Positions 26,783-36,897 of a stretch of DNA of 37,800 bases are shown here, piece by piece. How positions within the stretch are numbered: position 1 is the stretch's first letter; each line of letters begins with the position of its first letter. The notes beneath the pieces are model-generated. The model did not search any database. It was not told where the DNA came from and was given only the letters and a program-made list of their open reading frames with translations. Source of the stretch: an uncultured Pirellulaceae bacterium (GTDB taxonomy: Bacteria; Planctomycetota; Planctomycetia; Pirellulales; Pirellulaceae); contig CAJQQR010000207.1 in NCBI GenBank assembly GCA_905480545.1, positions 1 to 37,800 on the forward strand, given 5' to 3'. The translations under genes and the position numbers were made by a program.

Positions 26783-26980
26783 GGACAAAAGATACCAGAT
26801 TCCAACGGAGTCGTTGAGCCATTGGAATTAAAATCAGAGGACAAAATTGCCGGATACCACAAAATCCAGCACTGACTTCATTATTTTTTACCGCCGCCAA
26901 AACCACCTCAATGGTTTTCAATAACGACATTGCGATTCTCGTTATAATTTCCCTACGATAAAGACGAAAAAAAGCTAATA

Positions 26981-27241
26981 AAGCGACTCACGAAATCGAC
27001 CGTGGTCAAATCGAATATTTTTGCCAAATCATCAACGTTGATCCGACAACCGCCAGCGTATTGACGACATTGGTATTGAATCCTCACAGGATTTGATCAA
27101 CCAGGATCCGGCTAAAATGTACACGCGGCTTTGTGAAGTCACTAAGATTTGTCATGACCCGTGTGTGCTCGATGTGTTGATGGCAGCGGTTGACTGCATG
27201 AACAAAAGAACCGCCGATCGTAGGGTGGGAATGCACAGATA
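26981..27241 (+). pseudogene. Frameshifted remnant of a Cdd1-type helix-hairpin-helix gene
   Basis: The C-terminal frame (27060-27241, to a TAA) reads IDDIGIESSQDLINQDPAKM, then TRLCEVTKICHDPCVLDVLM and AAVDCMNKRTADRR. This matches the Cdd1/pathogenicity-locus family, whose hallmark is LCxxTGxxHDPCVLDxFxAAVDFM. The part that should precede it is in a different frame (27001-27063: IEYFCQIINVDPTTASVL, matching the usual IPNVGPATAxDL); one extra base after 27063 would join the two. In addition, no ATG precedes the remnant in frame after the TAA at 26959. A TATAAT at 26943-26948 could be the relic of its promoter. Together this points to a decayed gene rather than only a sequencing error, although the latter could explain the frameshift. 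Confidence 0.75.
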
Positions 27242-27324
27242 AACGCAAAGAACGATATTCCACAATAAACGATAACAATTAGCTATTACCTAAAATCACT
27301 TTTCGCCACTCATTGGACAACAAC

Positions 27325-28380
27325 ATGTTTGACCGTCGACGATTCCTAAAAACATCTTCTGCAGCTGCCGTGGTCGGCGGTTCAATTGCAGCCAATCCGA
27401 TTCACGCTACGCAAAGTATCTCAACTGGATCCAATATGAATTCTTCCTCATCTATCGCGTTTCCACGGTTTATCTCAACCTGGAGATTCGGCAAGGCAGT
27501 CAACGACGCAGCATTGAAAACGGTCACCGAAGGCGGCAGTATGCTCGATGCGATCGAAAAAGGAATTTGGGTGGCTGAAGCGGATGCAAAAAATGCATCT
27601 GTTGGATTAGGTGGAATCCCTGCAGCGAATGGCGTCGTGCAATTGGATGCATGCATCATGAATGGACCGGACCACAACGCCGGTTCAGTTGGTGGTATTG
27701 AAGATATTTTGCATCCTATTTCTGTCGCACGAAAAGTAATGGAAGATACCATCCACGTGATGTTGGTCGGTGATGGTGCACGTGAATTCGCTTTGGCAAA
27801 CGGATTTCAAAAAACGACCTTGCTGACGGACAATCAGAAAGAACGTTTCAAAAAATACCTGGAAAAGAAAGAAGCCGAAAGAAAAGCGTTGCAAAAGGTC
27901 GACGAAAACAATCACGACACAATCGCATTGGTAGGCGTCGATGCTGACGGAAATGTCTTTGGCGGTTGCAGTACAAGTGGCTGGGGTTACAAGATCCCCG
28001 GCCGTGTCGGAGATTCGCCCATCATTGGTTCAGGACTTTACGTCGATAATGAGGTTGGTGGCGCTGGAGCAACTGGAATCGGTGAGAACGTCATGCGATA
28101 TTGTTCCAGCTTCAAGATCGTTGAAGAAATGCGGCACGGTGCGAGCCCCGTTCAAGCGATCGAAAACGTCATTAAATGGATCACCAAAAAAGATCCTCGC
28201 AACGCCGAAGACCTGGCGATTAATTTTATCGCCATCAATAAAAAGGGCGAGGCTGGTGCCGCTGGAACCAGTAAAGGATTCCAGTACGCTGTCACCGATC
28301 CTAATGCAAGTGGAGTTTTCAACGCGAAGGCGTTGACCGACGCTGACATTGAAGAAGGCGGAAATAACGTAGGGAACTGA
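27325..28380 (+). CDS. Tat-exported N4-(beta-N-acetylglucosaminyl)-L-asparaginase (glycosylasparaginase)
   Basis: An N-terminal nucleophile hydrolase of 351 residues that cleaves the GlcNAc-Asn bond of glycoasparagines or a related asparagine derivative. The N-terminus has a twin-arginine signal (DRRRFLKTSSAAAVVGGSIA), so it is exported folded. The alpha-subunit part contains SVGLGGIPAANGVVQLDACI and MNGPDHNAGSVGGIEDILHP. The autocleavage site is in NHDTIALVGVD, with Thr (residue 199 from this start) as nucleophile. The beta-subunit part has CSTSGWGYKIPGRVGDSPII and GSGLYVDNEVGGAGATGIGE. The ATG at 27325 is preferred over the TTG at 27313; a weak TTGGA SD is 7 nt upstream. The next gene, a cupin, follows by 32 bp. 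Confidence 0.92.
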   Translation: MFDRRRFLKTSSAAAVVGGSIAANPIHATQSISTGSNMNSSSSIAFPRFISTWRFGKAVNDAALKTVTEGGSMLDAIEKGIWVAEADAKNASVGLGGIPAANGVVQLDACIMNGPDHNAGSVGGIEDILHPISVARKVMEDTIHVMLVGDGAREFALANGFQKTTLLTDNQKERFKKYLEKKEAERKALQKVDENNHDTIALVGVDADGNVFGGCSTSGWGYKIPGRVGDSPIIGSGLYVDNEVGGAGATGIGENVMRYCSSFKIVEEMRHGASPVQAIENVIKWITKKDPRNAEDLAINFIAINKKGEAGAAGTSKGFQYAVTDPNASGVFNAKALTDADIEEGGNNVGN

Positions 28381-28412
28381 GTCTTTTCGATCATACATTT
28401 CGAGTTCCGTTT

Positions 28413-28754
28413 ATGGACAATCTTTATGCCAACGTTCCAGACCAGGCAATCGAGGAGCTAACCGATGTCTTGATTAACAATCCGTCAATCCGAGTAGAAC
28501 GGATTGTTTCGAACGGCCAATCGAGTCCAGACGGTTTCTGGTACGAACAAACAGAAACTGAATGGGTAGTTTTATTGAGTGGTAAAGCAAGTTTGCGATT
28601 TGAAGAACGCGACGAAATATTCAATATGAAACGCGGTGACTTTGTCGAGATACCTGCTGGCGTCCGGCATCGTGTCGATTCGACAAGCAAAACCGAAGCC
28701 ACCATCTGGCTGGCTATTTTTTACGCCCCAGACAAGAAAACGCCTGATACTTAA
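28413..28754 (+). CDS. Small single-domain cupin
   Basis: A 113-residue protein consisting almost entirely of one cupin barrel. Cupin motif 1 is degenerate (WYEQTETEWVVLLSGKASLR, with Glu/Thr in the usual HxH place). Motif 2 is clear (KRGDFVEIPAGVRHRVDSTS), with Pro-Ala-Gly-x-x-His. The tail is FYAPDKKTPDT. A metal site may be incomplete because the first-motif histidines are absent. It lies 32 bp downstream of the glycosylasparaginase gene on the same strand and is probably co-transcribed with it. No substrate can be named. Confidence 0.85.
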   Translation: MDNLYANVPDQAIEELTDVLINNPSIRVERIVSNGQSSPDGFWYEQTETEWVVLLSGKASLRFEERDEIFNMKRGDFVEIPAGVRHRVDSTSKTEATIWLAIFYAPDKKTPDT

Positions 28755-28823
28755 ATGAAGCACCACATTTTTGAATCGCAAATCTTGTGACTGTTTGCAA
28801 TTTTATGTTTTGGTTATCACAAC

Positions 28824-29369
28824 TTGCCAAATGCTCGTTCTAACCCACGAAAATTCTCCATAAATGAAGTGATTCTGTATGCTCTGACCGACGAGAACAA
28901 TATTTCCGTCAAAGTCATCCTCAATGGCGAACACAACATCAAGTTGATGTTCCCTACAGCGGTCACTTCCGTTTATTTAACGATAGAGACGATCGAAAAA
29001 AATTCTGTTGATCTAGATCAATCTGGATCGGTGAGGTCATTGGGCAGTGAAAGTTCCGCACGTTTTGGCGGTGCGGTTTTGCTGGATGATGATTTTGTTG
29101 CAAGGCACAAACTGATTGAACGATTGGAAGCCATTGGCGAAAGTGAACTAAAAGATTCGTATGGAAATGTTTTCAAAACCAAGAAGCTTGTTCTACCTGC
29201 ATTCTCGTTAGGTCATGCCAAATTGAAAAATATTCCGATTTCTGTTTTTGAAGGAGCAATACGAAATCAAAAAATGAGCGTCATCGGTAGCGATGTATTG
29301 AAACGATTTCACATCGTATTCGATTTCAGAAAATTCGAAACTCTATCTAAAACCAAACTCGCTGTTTAA
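28824..29369 (+). CDS. Retropepsin-like fold protein lacking the catalytic Asp-Thr-Gly
   Basis: About 181 residues. The layout resembles planctomycete retropepsin-like aspartyl protease family proteins: an N-terminal beta region (NISVKVILNGEHNIKLMFPT), a middle part (SYGNVFKTKKLVLPAFSLGH), a segment KLKNIPISVFEG, and a late motif MSVIGSDVLKRFHIVFDFRK, which matches the family's IxGxDxLxxFxVxFDF ending. The catalytic D-[TS]-G tripeptide expected near the N-terminus reads FPTAV (about residues 43-47), so the protein is probably not a peptidase. Only non-ATG starts are available (TTG at 28824; the frame is open from the TGA at 28788-28790); an internal ATG at about residue 42 would remove the first strands. 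The absent ATG and lost motif may mean early decay. The family call is tentative. Confidence 0.5.
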   Translation: MPNARSNPRKFSINEVILYALTDENNISVKVILNGEHNIKLMFPTAVTSVYLTIETIEKNSVDLDQSGSVRSLGSESSARFGGAVLLDDDFVARHKLIERLEAIGESELKDSYGNVFKTKKLVLPAFSLGHAKLKNIPISVFEGAIRNQKMSVIGSDVLKRFHIVFDFRKFETLSKTKLAV

Positions 29370-29477
29370 CTCAAAATTCAAATCATAAGTTCTCAACTAT
29401 CTTTCTAGCAGACCCCATCTTCTTTATCGGAGGCGGGATTTTTGCTTGACATTAGGGCGTTTCTCGTTCATTTCCAT

Positions 29478-29513
29478 TGGATCAAACGGGCCTTGGATCA
29501 AACGGGCCTTGGC
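29478..29513. repeat. Perfect 16-bp tandem repeat, 2.25 copies
   Basis: The unit TTGGATCAAACGGGCC occurs at 29478-29493 and again, without mismatch, at 29494-29509, followed by TTGG of a third copy. The identity suggests a recent duplication or a variable-number repeat locus. Confidence 0.9.
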
Positions 29514-29722
29514 ATGTCAATCGTCCAAGCCGATTTGGTAGATACAATTTGCGACATGCCTAGAATTGAATTATGCATGCAGTCTCAAACTTGCGGCCCC
29601 AACTCATCCAATCTTTTAAACTCGCATCGGAAATGATCGGCTTTGAAATTCGGAAGTTCGATTTGGCCCGATTTACGAATTTGGGTAATGCCACCACTCC
29701 GTGATTCGTACTACCATTCACC

Positions 29723-29768
29723 GCCACGGGTTGGCACCCGTGGCTTAAAGATGTCACTGCTTCGCAGT
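29723..29768. repeat. REP-like element: two adjacent hairpins
   Basis: GCCACGGG (29723-29730) pairs perfectly with CCCGTGGC (29737-29744) around a 6-nt loop. Eleven bases later ACTGC (29756-29760) pairs with GCAGT (29764-29768) around TTC. The GC-rich first stem stands out from its AT-rich surroundings. No T-run follows. It resembles dispersed palindromic elements I associate with planctomycete intergenic regions; that memory is unverified. Confidence 0.6.
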
Positions 29769-29892
29769 TGAGCTAACGACATTCTCCATCCAGTAATTCG
29801 ATGGTTTCTGCGAGTTATTGCGCCATTTTGATTTGTTTCATACCGAGCAAAAACTGCCAATCGCATTAGATCTTAAATTGACAGACGGAATC

Positions 29893-32511
<2,619 letters not shown>

Positions 32512-32521
32512 TTAACTCCAA

Positions 32522-32899
32522 CTAAATTGCACCAACGCGAAATCGAATATCTTTAATTCGATTGCCGATCGGAGAATCTTTTATTTTCTCAAGTAAATTT
32601 GATTTATTGAATGTCAGTTCTTGATTCAAGAGTGCACTCTTGACGACGACTTCCAATTTTCCTGCCTTGATTTTCGTCGCTCTTGTTTTTCCAATCATTC
32701 GCGAATCAATCACCGATTCCCAAGCAAGTTGCAGTTCGTCACTTGCCTCGATTTGGTTATATCCTTTTCGCGCCATCAACGTGTTGATCACATCGCGAGC
32801 TCGTTTTGGACGACGGGCAAAAACCTGCCTATCCTTGATGAAATTTGCTCGGTCGGCAAAATCCATTTCGGTGAAAAACTCATCTTCCGAATCGCTCAT
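32522..32899 (-). CDS. dciA: DciA-like (DUF721) replicative helicase loader/operator
   Basis: A 125-residue protein. The DUF721 domain spans about 35-125 (INTLMARKGYNQIEASDELQ, AWESVIDSRMIGKTRATKIK, then KLEVVVKSALLNQELTFNKS and IGNRIKDIRFRVG). The motif ALLNQELTF matches the family's SxxWxxELxxxK region. DciA proteins interact with DnaB and help load it in bacteria lacking DnaC/DnaI. The ATG overlaps the dnaN stop as ATGA (32896-32899), so translation is probably coupled. The gene order dnaA-dnaN-dciA-gyrB is a common place for DUF721 genes (in many bacteria next to recF/gyrB). No recF is present here. Confidence 0.85.
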   Translation of the reverse strand: MSDSEDEFFTEMDFADRANFIKDRQVFARRPKRARDVINTLMARKGYNQIEASDELQLAWESVIDSRMIGKTRATKIKAGKLEVVVKSALLNQELTFNKSNLLEKIKDSPIGNRIKDIRFRVGAI

Positions 32900-34017
32900 T
32901 TCTTTCGATCTCGCGAAAGCGGCATAATCACGTAGCCATATCCATCGTCTGTACTACAGATCGCCGCCGACTCCGCACTTTCAATCTCCATTTGGAAAAT
33001 CCGATCGGCTTCAAGAACTTTCAAGAAATCCGCAAAATATCGATGATCCAATGTCATGGTGATTTCCTCACCATCATATGGAATGGGCATCTCGACATGC
33101 GATTCACCTACATCGGCCGTGGTGTTGGTCATCACCAACGTCCCGTCACCAAACACCAGATCAATACCACGACTTTCATCACTGGTGACGATCGATGCCT
33201 GACGCAAACAAGAAAACACGGGGCCCACATTCAGATCAATGGTCACAGCGTTTTCACGTTTAGGAAAAACATCTTTCCAAGGTGGAAAACGACCCTCTAC
33301 CAAACGCGAATAAATCACCCCATTTGTATAACGTATTAATACATCATTCGGCCGCGTCACAATTTGTATTGGGTCATCGCTATCGGGTAGCGCACGATCT
33401 ATCAAATTCATTGACCGCGTTGGCACAATGGTTTTGGATTCACTTACTTTCGGTTCACCAACCGTTTTGACCGGTCCTTCCATTTTGGCTAACCGGCGCC
33501 CATCCGTTCCCACAGCAACAGCGACGTCTCCTTCGATCTCCAACAAGATACCGCCCAACGCAAAGCGTGCACTTTCCGCATCGGTTGCAAAAATAGTTCG
33601 ACGAATCAACTGCTTAAAGAGATTCGAAGGAAACTCATAAAACGAAGTTTCATCAAACTCAGCGACGTCGGGAAATTCGTCTGGATTTTCAGCTGGCAAG
33701 CGAAACTTACTTCGTTTGCCTTTTACGATTGAACCCGTCTCATCTGTTTCAATCGAAAGTGATTCGTCGGACGATTCACGTAGGACTGAATTGAATCGGG
33801 ACACCGGCAAGATACATTCGCCAGGTGTTATCACCGTAATCCCGGGGACCGACAAGCGGACGCCAATTTCCATGTCGGTTGCCAACAGCGTTGCTCCCGA
33901 TTCGATCGCGACCAATTTGACGTTCTGAAGGATCGGTTTTGGGCTGCGAGATGGGGCAATCGCTGCCGCTGTTTGAAAGACGGAAAGAAATTCTTCCCGA
34001 TTGATTTCGATTTTCAC
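32896..34017 (-). CDS. dnaN: DNA polymerase III sliding clamp (beta subunit)
   Basis: The processivity clamp, a ring-shaped dimer of 373-residue subunits. Three repeated clamp domains can be followed: EINREEFLSVFQTAAAIAPS to SNRFNSVLRES-type sequence, then FYEFPSNLFKQLIRRTIFAT with FALGGILLEIEGDVAVAVGT and DGRRLAKMEG, and finally DHRYFADFLKVLEADRIFQM and the C-terminal YVIMPLSRD, the canonical end. The start is GTG at 34017 (reads MKIEINREEF). It is 270 bp downstream of dnaA, the gap that probably holds the origin, and overlaps dciA by 4 bp. Length is normal. Confidence 0.97.
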   Translation of the reverse strand: MKIEINREEFLSVFQTAAAIAPSRSPKPILQNVKLVAIESGATLLATDMEIGVRLSVPGITVITPGECILPVSRFNSVLRESSDESLSIETDETGSIVKGKRSKFRLPAENPDEFPDVAEFDETSFYEFPSNLFKQLIRRTIFATDAESARFALGGILLEIEGDVAVAVGTDGRRLAKMEGPVKTVGEPKVSESKTIVPTRSMNLIDRALPDSDDPIQIVTRPNDVLIRYTNGVIYSRLVEGRFPPWKDVFPKRENAVTIDLNVGPVFSCLRQASIVTSDESRGIDLVFGDGTLVMTNTTADVGESHVEMPIPYDGEEITMTLDHRYFADFLKVLEADRIFQMEIESAESAAICSTDDGYGYVIMPLSRDRKK

Positions 34018-34131
34018 TTGTCGTCTTTCTAGTAGTTAATTTATTTAAAAGTGAAAGTAGTAATGTGAGCGGAAATTTTGTTAACAAACAGGAAAAAGTA
34101 AAGGTTTCGTGGGCGAAAGTGTCTATTTTGA

Positions 34132-34140
34132 GGTGGATAA
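34132..34140 (-). promoter_or_regulatory. DnaA box (TTATCCACC, one mismatch)
   Basis: On the minus strand the sequence is TTATCCACC, eight of nine matches to the consensus TTATCCACA. It lies inside the dnaA-dnaN intergenic region. Confidence 0.5.
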
Positions 34141-34264
34141 GTTGTCAGAAAAGTGTTGGTTGAATTGTCACTTCTCGTCATGAATGTTGATCAATCAGCT
34201 GATTTTTTTTTCAAATGTTGGTAACCGCCAAGTTGAAAACAGAATGCAACATTATATCAACAGT

Positions 34265-34273
34265 TTTTCCACG
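34265..34273 (+). promoter_or_regulatory. DnaA box (TTTTCCACG, one mismatch)
   Basis: TTTTCCACG matches TTWTNCACA at eight of nine positions. It lies 15 bp after the dnaA stop codon, in the opposite orientation to the other box at 34132-34140. Confidence 0.45.
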
Positions 34274-34287
34274 TCCTTTCCTAGTTG

Positions 34288-35379
34288 TTAATTGAGTTTC
34301 GATTGAATAGAAGCAATGATCGTATCGAGACATTTTTTCAATTCAGGATCTGTATTAATGTCGCGTTGGGTTTTTTGAAGAGCATGCATCACGGTAGTGT
34401 GATCTCGGTTTCCATAAAATTGACCAATCTCTTCAAATTTGTATTGGTAATGTGTTCGAGCAATGAATATGGCTAACCCACGAGCCTGTACAAAAACTCT
34501 TTTTCGTGATTGACTTTTTAAGTCACTTATTTTTAAAGATTGATTTTTGGCGACGACCTTGGAAATCAAATTTAATGACACGGAATTGATATCTCGCGCC
34601 TTGAATACGCGATGAATACTTTCCAAATCAATTTCGTTTTGGAAATCCAATTTGATCCGCAAACGTGATATTTTTTCTTTTAAGATCGGAATAGTCGGGC
34701 ACTCGTTTTCGGCTAACCACCGTGCAGCCTCTGCTTGAATCGTCCCGCAGAACTTTGATATCTCGTTCTCAATGATTCGCATTTTGGTTTCGACTGATGG
34801 TGTCGACACCGGAAGACATAAACCGTCCAGCAATCGGCTGGTGATCTGATTGGGAAACAAGTCCAAATCGTTCGGGTGTAATGAACTGGTCAAAATAACG
34901 TGCGAACAATGATCCAAAAGATAAATCAGTTCATTGTGTATTGATTTGCGCTTCGCCAGGTCTTGAATCGAATCGAGAACAATCAATGGATGTTTTAAAT
35001 ATGAACTTCTGAATTCTTGGAGTTCGTCGAGATTGATGGCATCAATAAAATCGCGAAAAAAATCGTTTCCGTTAGTTTTGAAACAGGATCGAGTTGGGAG
35101 TTCTCGAGTGTGACAAAAATTTTGACTGATGATTTCTGCAATCGCGGATTTTCCACACCCAGATGGACCGTAAATCAAGATCGGAAATTGATGTCGATCG
35201 AGTAACTTTAATTGATCGTTGGTCAGTACCGAGAGTAGGTTGTTTTCGGGACCAAAAATCAACTCCGAGTCTGCTGATCTAGAGCGTGACGGAACTCGTT
35301 TCGCTGACCGACTCAACGAAGTTGTCGACAATTCGTTTAAAGTGGGGTTTTGGAGCGAAAAAATGGAGTCAAAAGTCAC
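34288..35379 (-). CDS. dnaA: Chromosomal replication initiator DnaA, short and divergent
   Basis: A 363-residue initiator, clearly shorter than the usual 440-520. Only about 38 low-complexity Ser/Arg-rich residues precede the AAA+ domain, so domain I (helicase and DiaA/HobA contact) and a normal linker are absent. The frame upstream is open only to a TGA at 35419-35421, 13 codons, so this is not an annotation error. Walker A is GPSGCGKS (71-78). Walker B is LIVLDSIQDL (132-141): the second acidic residue of the usual DDIQF is Ser137. Sensor 1 (ILTSS) and the arginine finger (SRLLDGL, Arg182) are present. Domain IV (about 262-352) keeps the signature GNRDHTTVMHA (323-333) that reads the DnaA box. 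The start is GTG. It is upstream of dnaN-dciA-gyrB and downstream of a cysteine desulfurase gene on the same strand. Confidence 0.93.
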   Translation of the reverse strand: MTFDSIFSLQNPTLNELSTTSLSRSAKRVPSRSRSADSELIFGPENNLLSVLTNDQLKLLDRHQFPILIYGPSGCGKSAIAEIISQNFCHTRELPTRSCFKTNGNDFFRDFIDAINLDELQEFRSSYLKHPLIVLDSIQDLAKRKSIHNELIYLLDHCSHVILTSSLHPNDLDLFPNQITSRLLDGLCLPVSTPSVETKMRIIENEISKFCGTIQAEAARWLAENECPTIPILKEKISRLRIKLDFQNEIDLESIHRVFKARDINSVSLNLISKVVAKNQSLKISDLKSQSRKRVFVQARGLAIFIARTHYQYKFEEIGQFYGNRDHTTVMHALQKTQRDINTDPELKKCLDTIIASIQSKLN

Positions 35380-35481
35380 TAAAATGAACGCCTGAAAGAT
35401 AGGAATCGATAGCCGAATTCAATCCCGAATTTTAGCAAGTTTTTGCCTTTTTTTCGATGGGCATTCAACCGTTATTCAGCT

Positions 35482-36648
35482 TTATTTTGATCGACGTAAA
35501 TTATTGCAAATCAACGAGATACGACGAACGGACTCTTCGATTTCATGAACCGTCAATTGGAAACTGAATCCGAATCGAATTGCGGACTCAACAAATGGCT
35601 TTTCGCTGCCCATAGCCTCTAAGACATGTGAAGGTTGGCTTGATCCGCTTGAGCAGGCTGATCCGGTCGATACGGCGAGTTTTTGCATATCCGCAGCCAG
35701 TACGAATTGCTGCCTTTCAATGCCTAAGAACGATATATTTGTCGTATGAGGTAAACGATTGATCCGGTCACCGTTGACGAACGTGCCCGGAATCCCCTCC
35801 AAAATGGCCGTTTCAAACTGATCTCGAAGCTGTCCTACCCGCGAGGACTTCTCGTCCAGGTTGTTTACCGCTAGTTCGAGTGACTTTGCAAAACCGACCG
35901 CTAACGGGATGCTTTCAGTTCCCGGTCGGTAGCCTCCTTGTTGAAATCCGCCAAATATTTGCGGTTCGAGGGTCGGAAATTTCCTGCTTTCTGGATCCCG
36001 GATCAAAAGTGCACCAATCCCTGTCGGTCCATGGAACTTGTGTGGGGCAACAGTAGCGGTCAAAAAATTTGAGGAAACAAAATCAAATTCAAGCTTTCCA
36101 ATCGACTGCACCGTATCGACGTGGAAAGGAATGTTTTTTTCGGCACAGATGCTAGCAATCTCACCAACAGGCTGAATAACACCTGTTTCATTGTTTCCAG
36201 ACATACAACAAACCAGTCGAGTCTGTTCATCGATTTCGCGTAGAACGTCGGTTGGTGCGATCGATCCATTTGATTTTGGATATACCCGGCGAACATCGAT
36301 GCCGTCAGAATTTAGGGCGTCGACAGCCGCTAAAATGCTTGGATGTTCGATTGCTGAGACAACCAGGTTAAATCCTTGATGCCGAAGTTTTCGAGGAAAG
36401 CGACCAAAAACGGCAAGATTGTTTGCTTCGGATCCGCCGCTGGTAAACAGACATAAATCTTTTGGGCCAAGTCCCAAGCATTCTGAAACGGAATCTCGGG
36501 CGTTTTCCAATTCACGCCGTGCAACACGCCCATACTCATGTTGGCTTGCCGGATTGGCGAACTTTTTCTTTTGGCATTCTAGCATTGCTTCGATTACCTC
36601 ATCATCGACCATCGTCGTTGAATTGTTGTCAAGGAAGATGCTTTTCAT
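35482..36648 (-). CDS. Cysteine desulfurase (NifS/IscS family)
   Basis: A PLP-dependent enzyme that removes sulfur from cysteine as an enzyme-bound persulfide for Fe-S clusters or tRNA thiolation. From the ATG at 36648 it has 388 residues. Seen: the start IFLDNNSTTMVDDEVIEAML, TSGGSEANNLAVFG, SAIEHPSI, SGNNETGVIQPV, HVDTVQSIGKL, the PLP lysine in APHKFHGPTGIGALL (Lys204; most relatives have Ser/Gly-x-His-Lys), GTESIPLAVG, and the active-site Cys332 in STGSACSSGSSQPSHVL, placing it in the class I NifS/IscS group. Upstream in-frame starts (36654, 36702) add residues not typical of the family. It lies 102 bp upstream of dnaA. No iscU/iscA gene is adjacent, so the role (Fe-S or tRNA modification) is undetermined. 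Confidence 0.93.
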   Translation of the reverse strand: MKSIFLDNNSTTMVDDEVIEAMLECQKKKFANPASQHEYGRVARRELENARDSVSECLGLGPKDLCLFTSGGSEANNLAVFGRFPRKLRHQGFNLVVSAIEHPSILAAVDALNSDGIDVRRVYPKSNGSIAPTDVLREIDEQTRLVCCMSGNNETGVIQPVGEIASICAEKNIPFHVDTVQSIGKLEFDFVSSNFLTATVAPHKFHGPTGIGALLIRDPESRKFPTLEPQIFGGFQQGGYRPGTESIPLAVGFAKSLELAVNNLDEKSSRVGQLRDQFETAILEGIPGTFVNGDRINRLPHTTNISFLGIERQQFVLAADMQKLAVSTGSACSSGSSQPSHVLEAMGSEKPFVESAIRFGFSFQLTVHEIEESVRRISLICNNLRRSK

Positions 36649-36813
36649 GACCATGTAAGTTTTCGTGAAATTGGATTTCGCTCTTGCGTTTGGGAGTATC
36701 AAATTAAGATAACCTCATTTCCACGAACTTTAACCGCTCAAAAAATTCGGCATTTCGGCTGAATTAAGTCACAAAAGCAACTTGAATAGGGAAAGTTGGT
36801 GCTGCCTGCATGA

Positions 36814-36839
36814 TTTTCCATTAGCATATTGCTGGAAAA
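36814..36839. other. Hairpin ahead of scpB
   Basis: TTTTCC (36814-36819) pairs with GGAAAA (36834-36839) and AGCA (36823-36826) with TGCT (36830-36833) around TAT, with a 3-nt bulge. It covers the TTG at 36829 that would be the most upstream scpB start, which argues against that start. It could be an operator or mRNA leader structure in the divergent region (36649-36897). Confidence 0.45.
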
Positions 36840-36897
36840 ACACGAAATAAATCACGTTTCTGACACTTACAAAGTTGAATTAGTTAAGAGTGAATTT

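Larger units (their letters stand above)
29370..29892. other. 520-bp non-coding region before the gyrB 3' end
   Basis: A region between the convergent retropepsin-like gene and gyrB. It contains a 16-bp tandem repeat (29478-29513) and a REP-like double hairpin (29723-29768). A 64-codon ORF crossing it has no family resemblance and runs through the tandem repeat. Nothing else is recognisable, and no clear terminator for either flanking gene was found. Confidence 0.5.
34018..34287. other. Candidate replication origin (oriC) in the dnaA-dnaN gap
   Basis: A 270-bp non-coding region, the place where oriC lies in many bacteria. It holds two near-consensus DnaA boxes in opposite orientation (34132-34140, 34265-34273), AT-rich stretches (34030-34050 and 34201-34215, including eight T), and a palindrome AATCAGCTGATT (34193-34204). 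TAGTAG at 34030-34035 could be read as a DnaA-trio-like tract, which is speculative. Fewer boxes than usual are recognisable, in line with the divergent DnaA. Position and context support the call; function is inferred. Confidence 0.5.

Noticed and set aside
29442..29636. 64-codon ORF in the non-coding region before gyrB
   Set aside because: It runs through the 16-bp tandem repeat and has no recognisable domain or SD.
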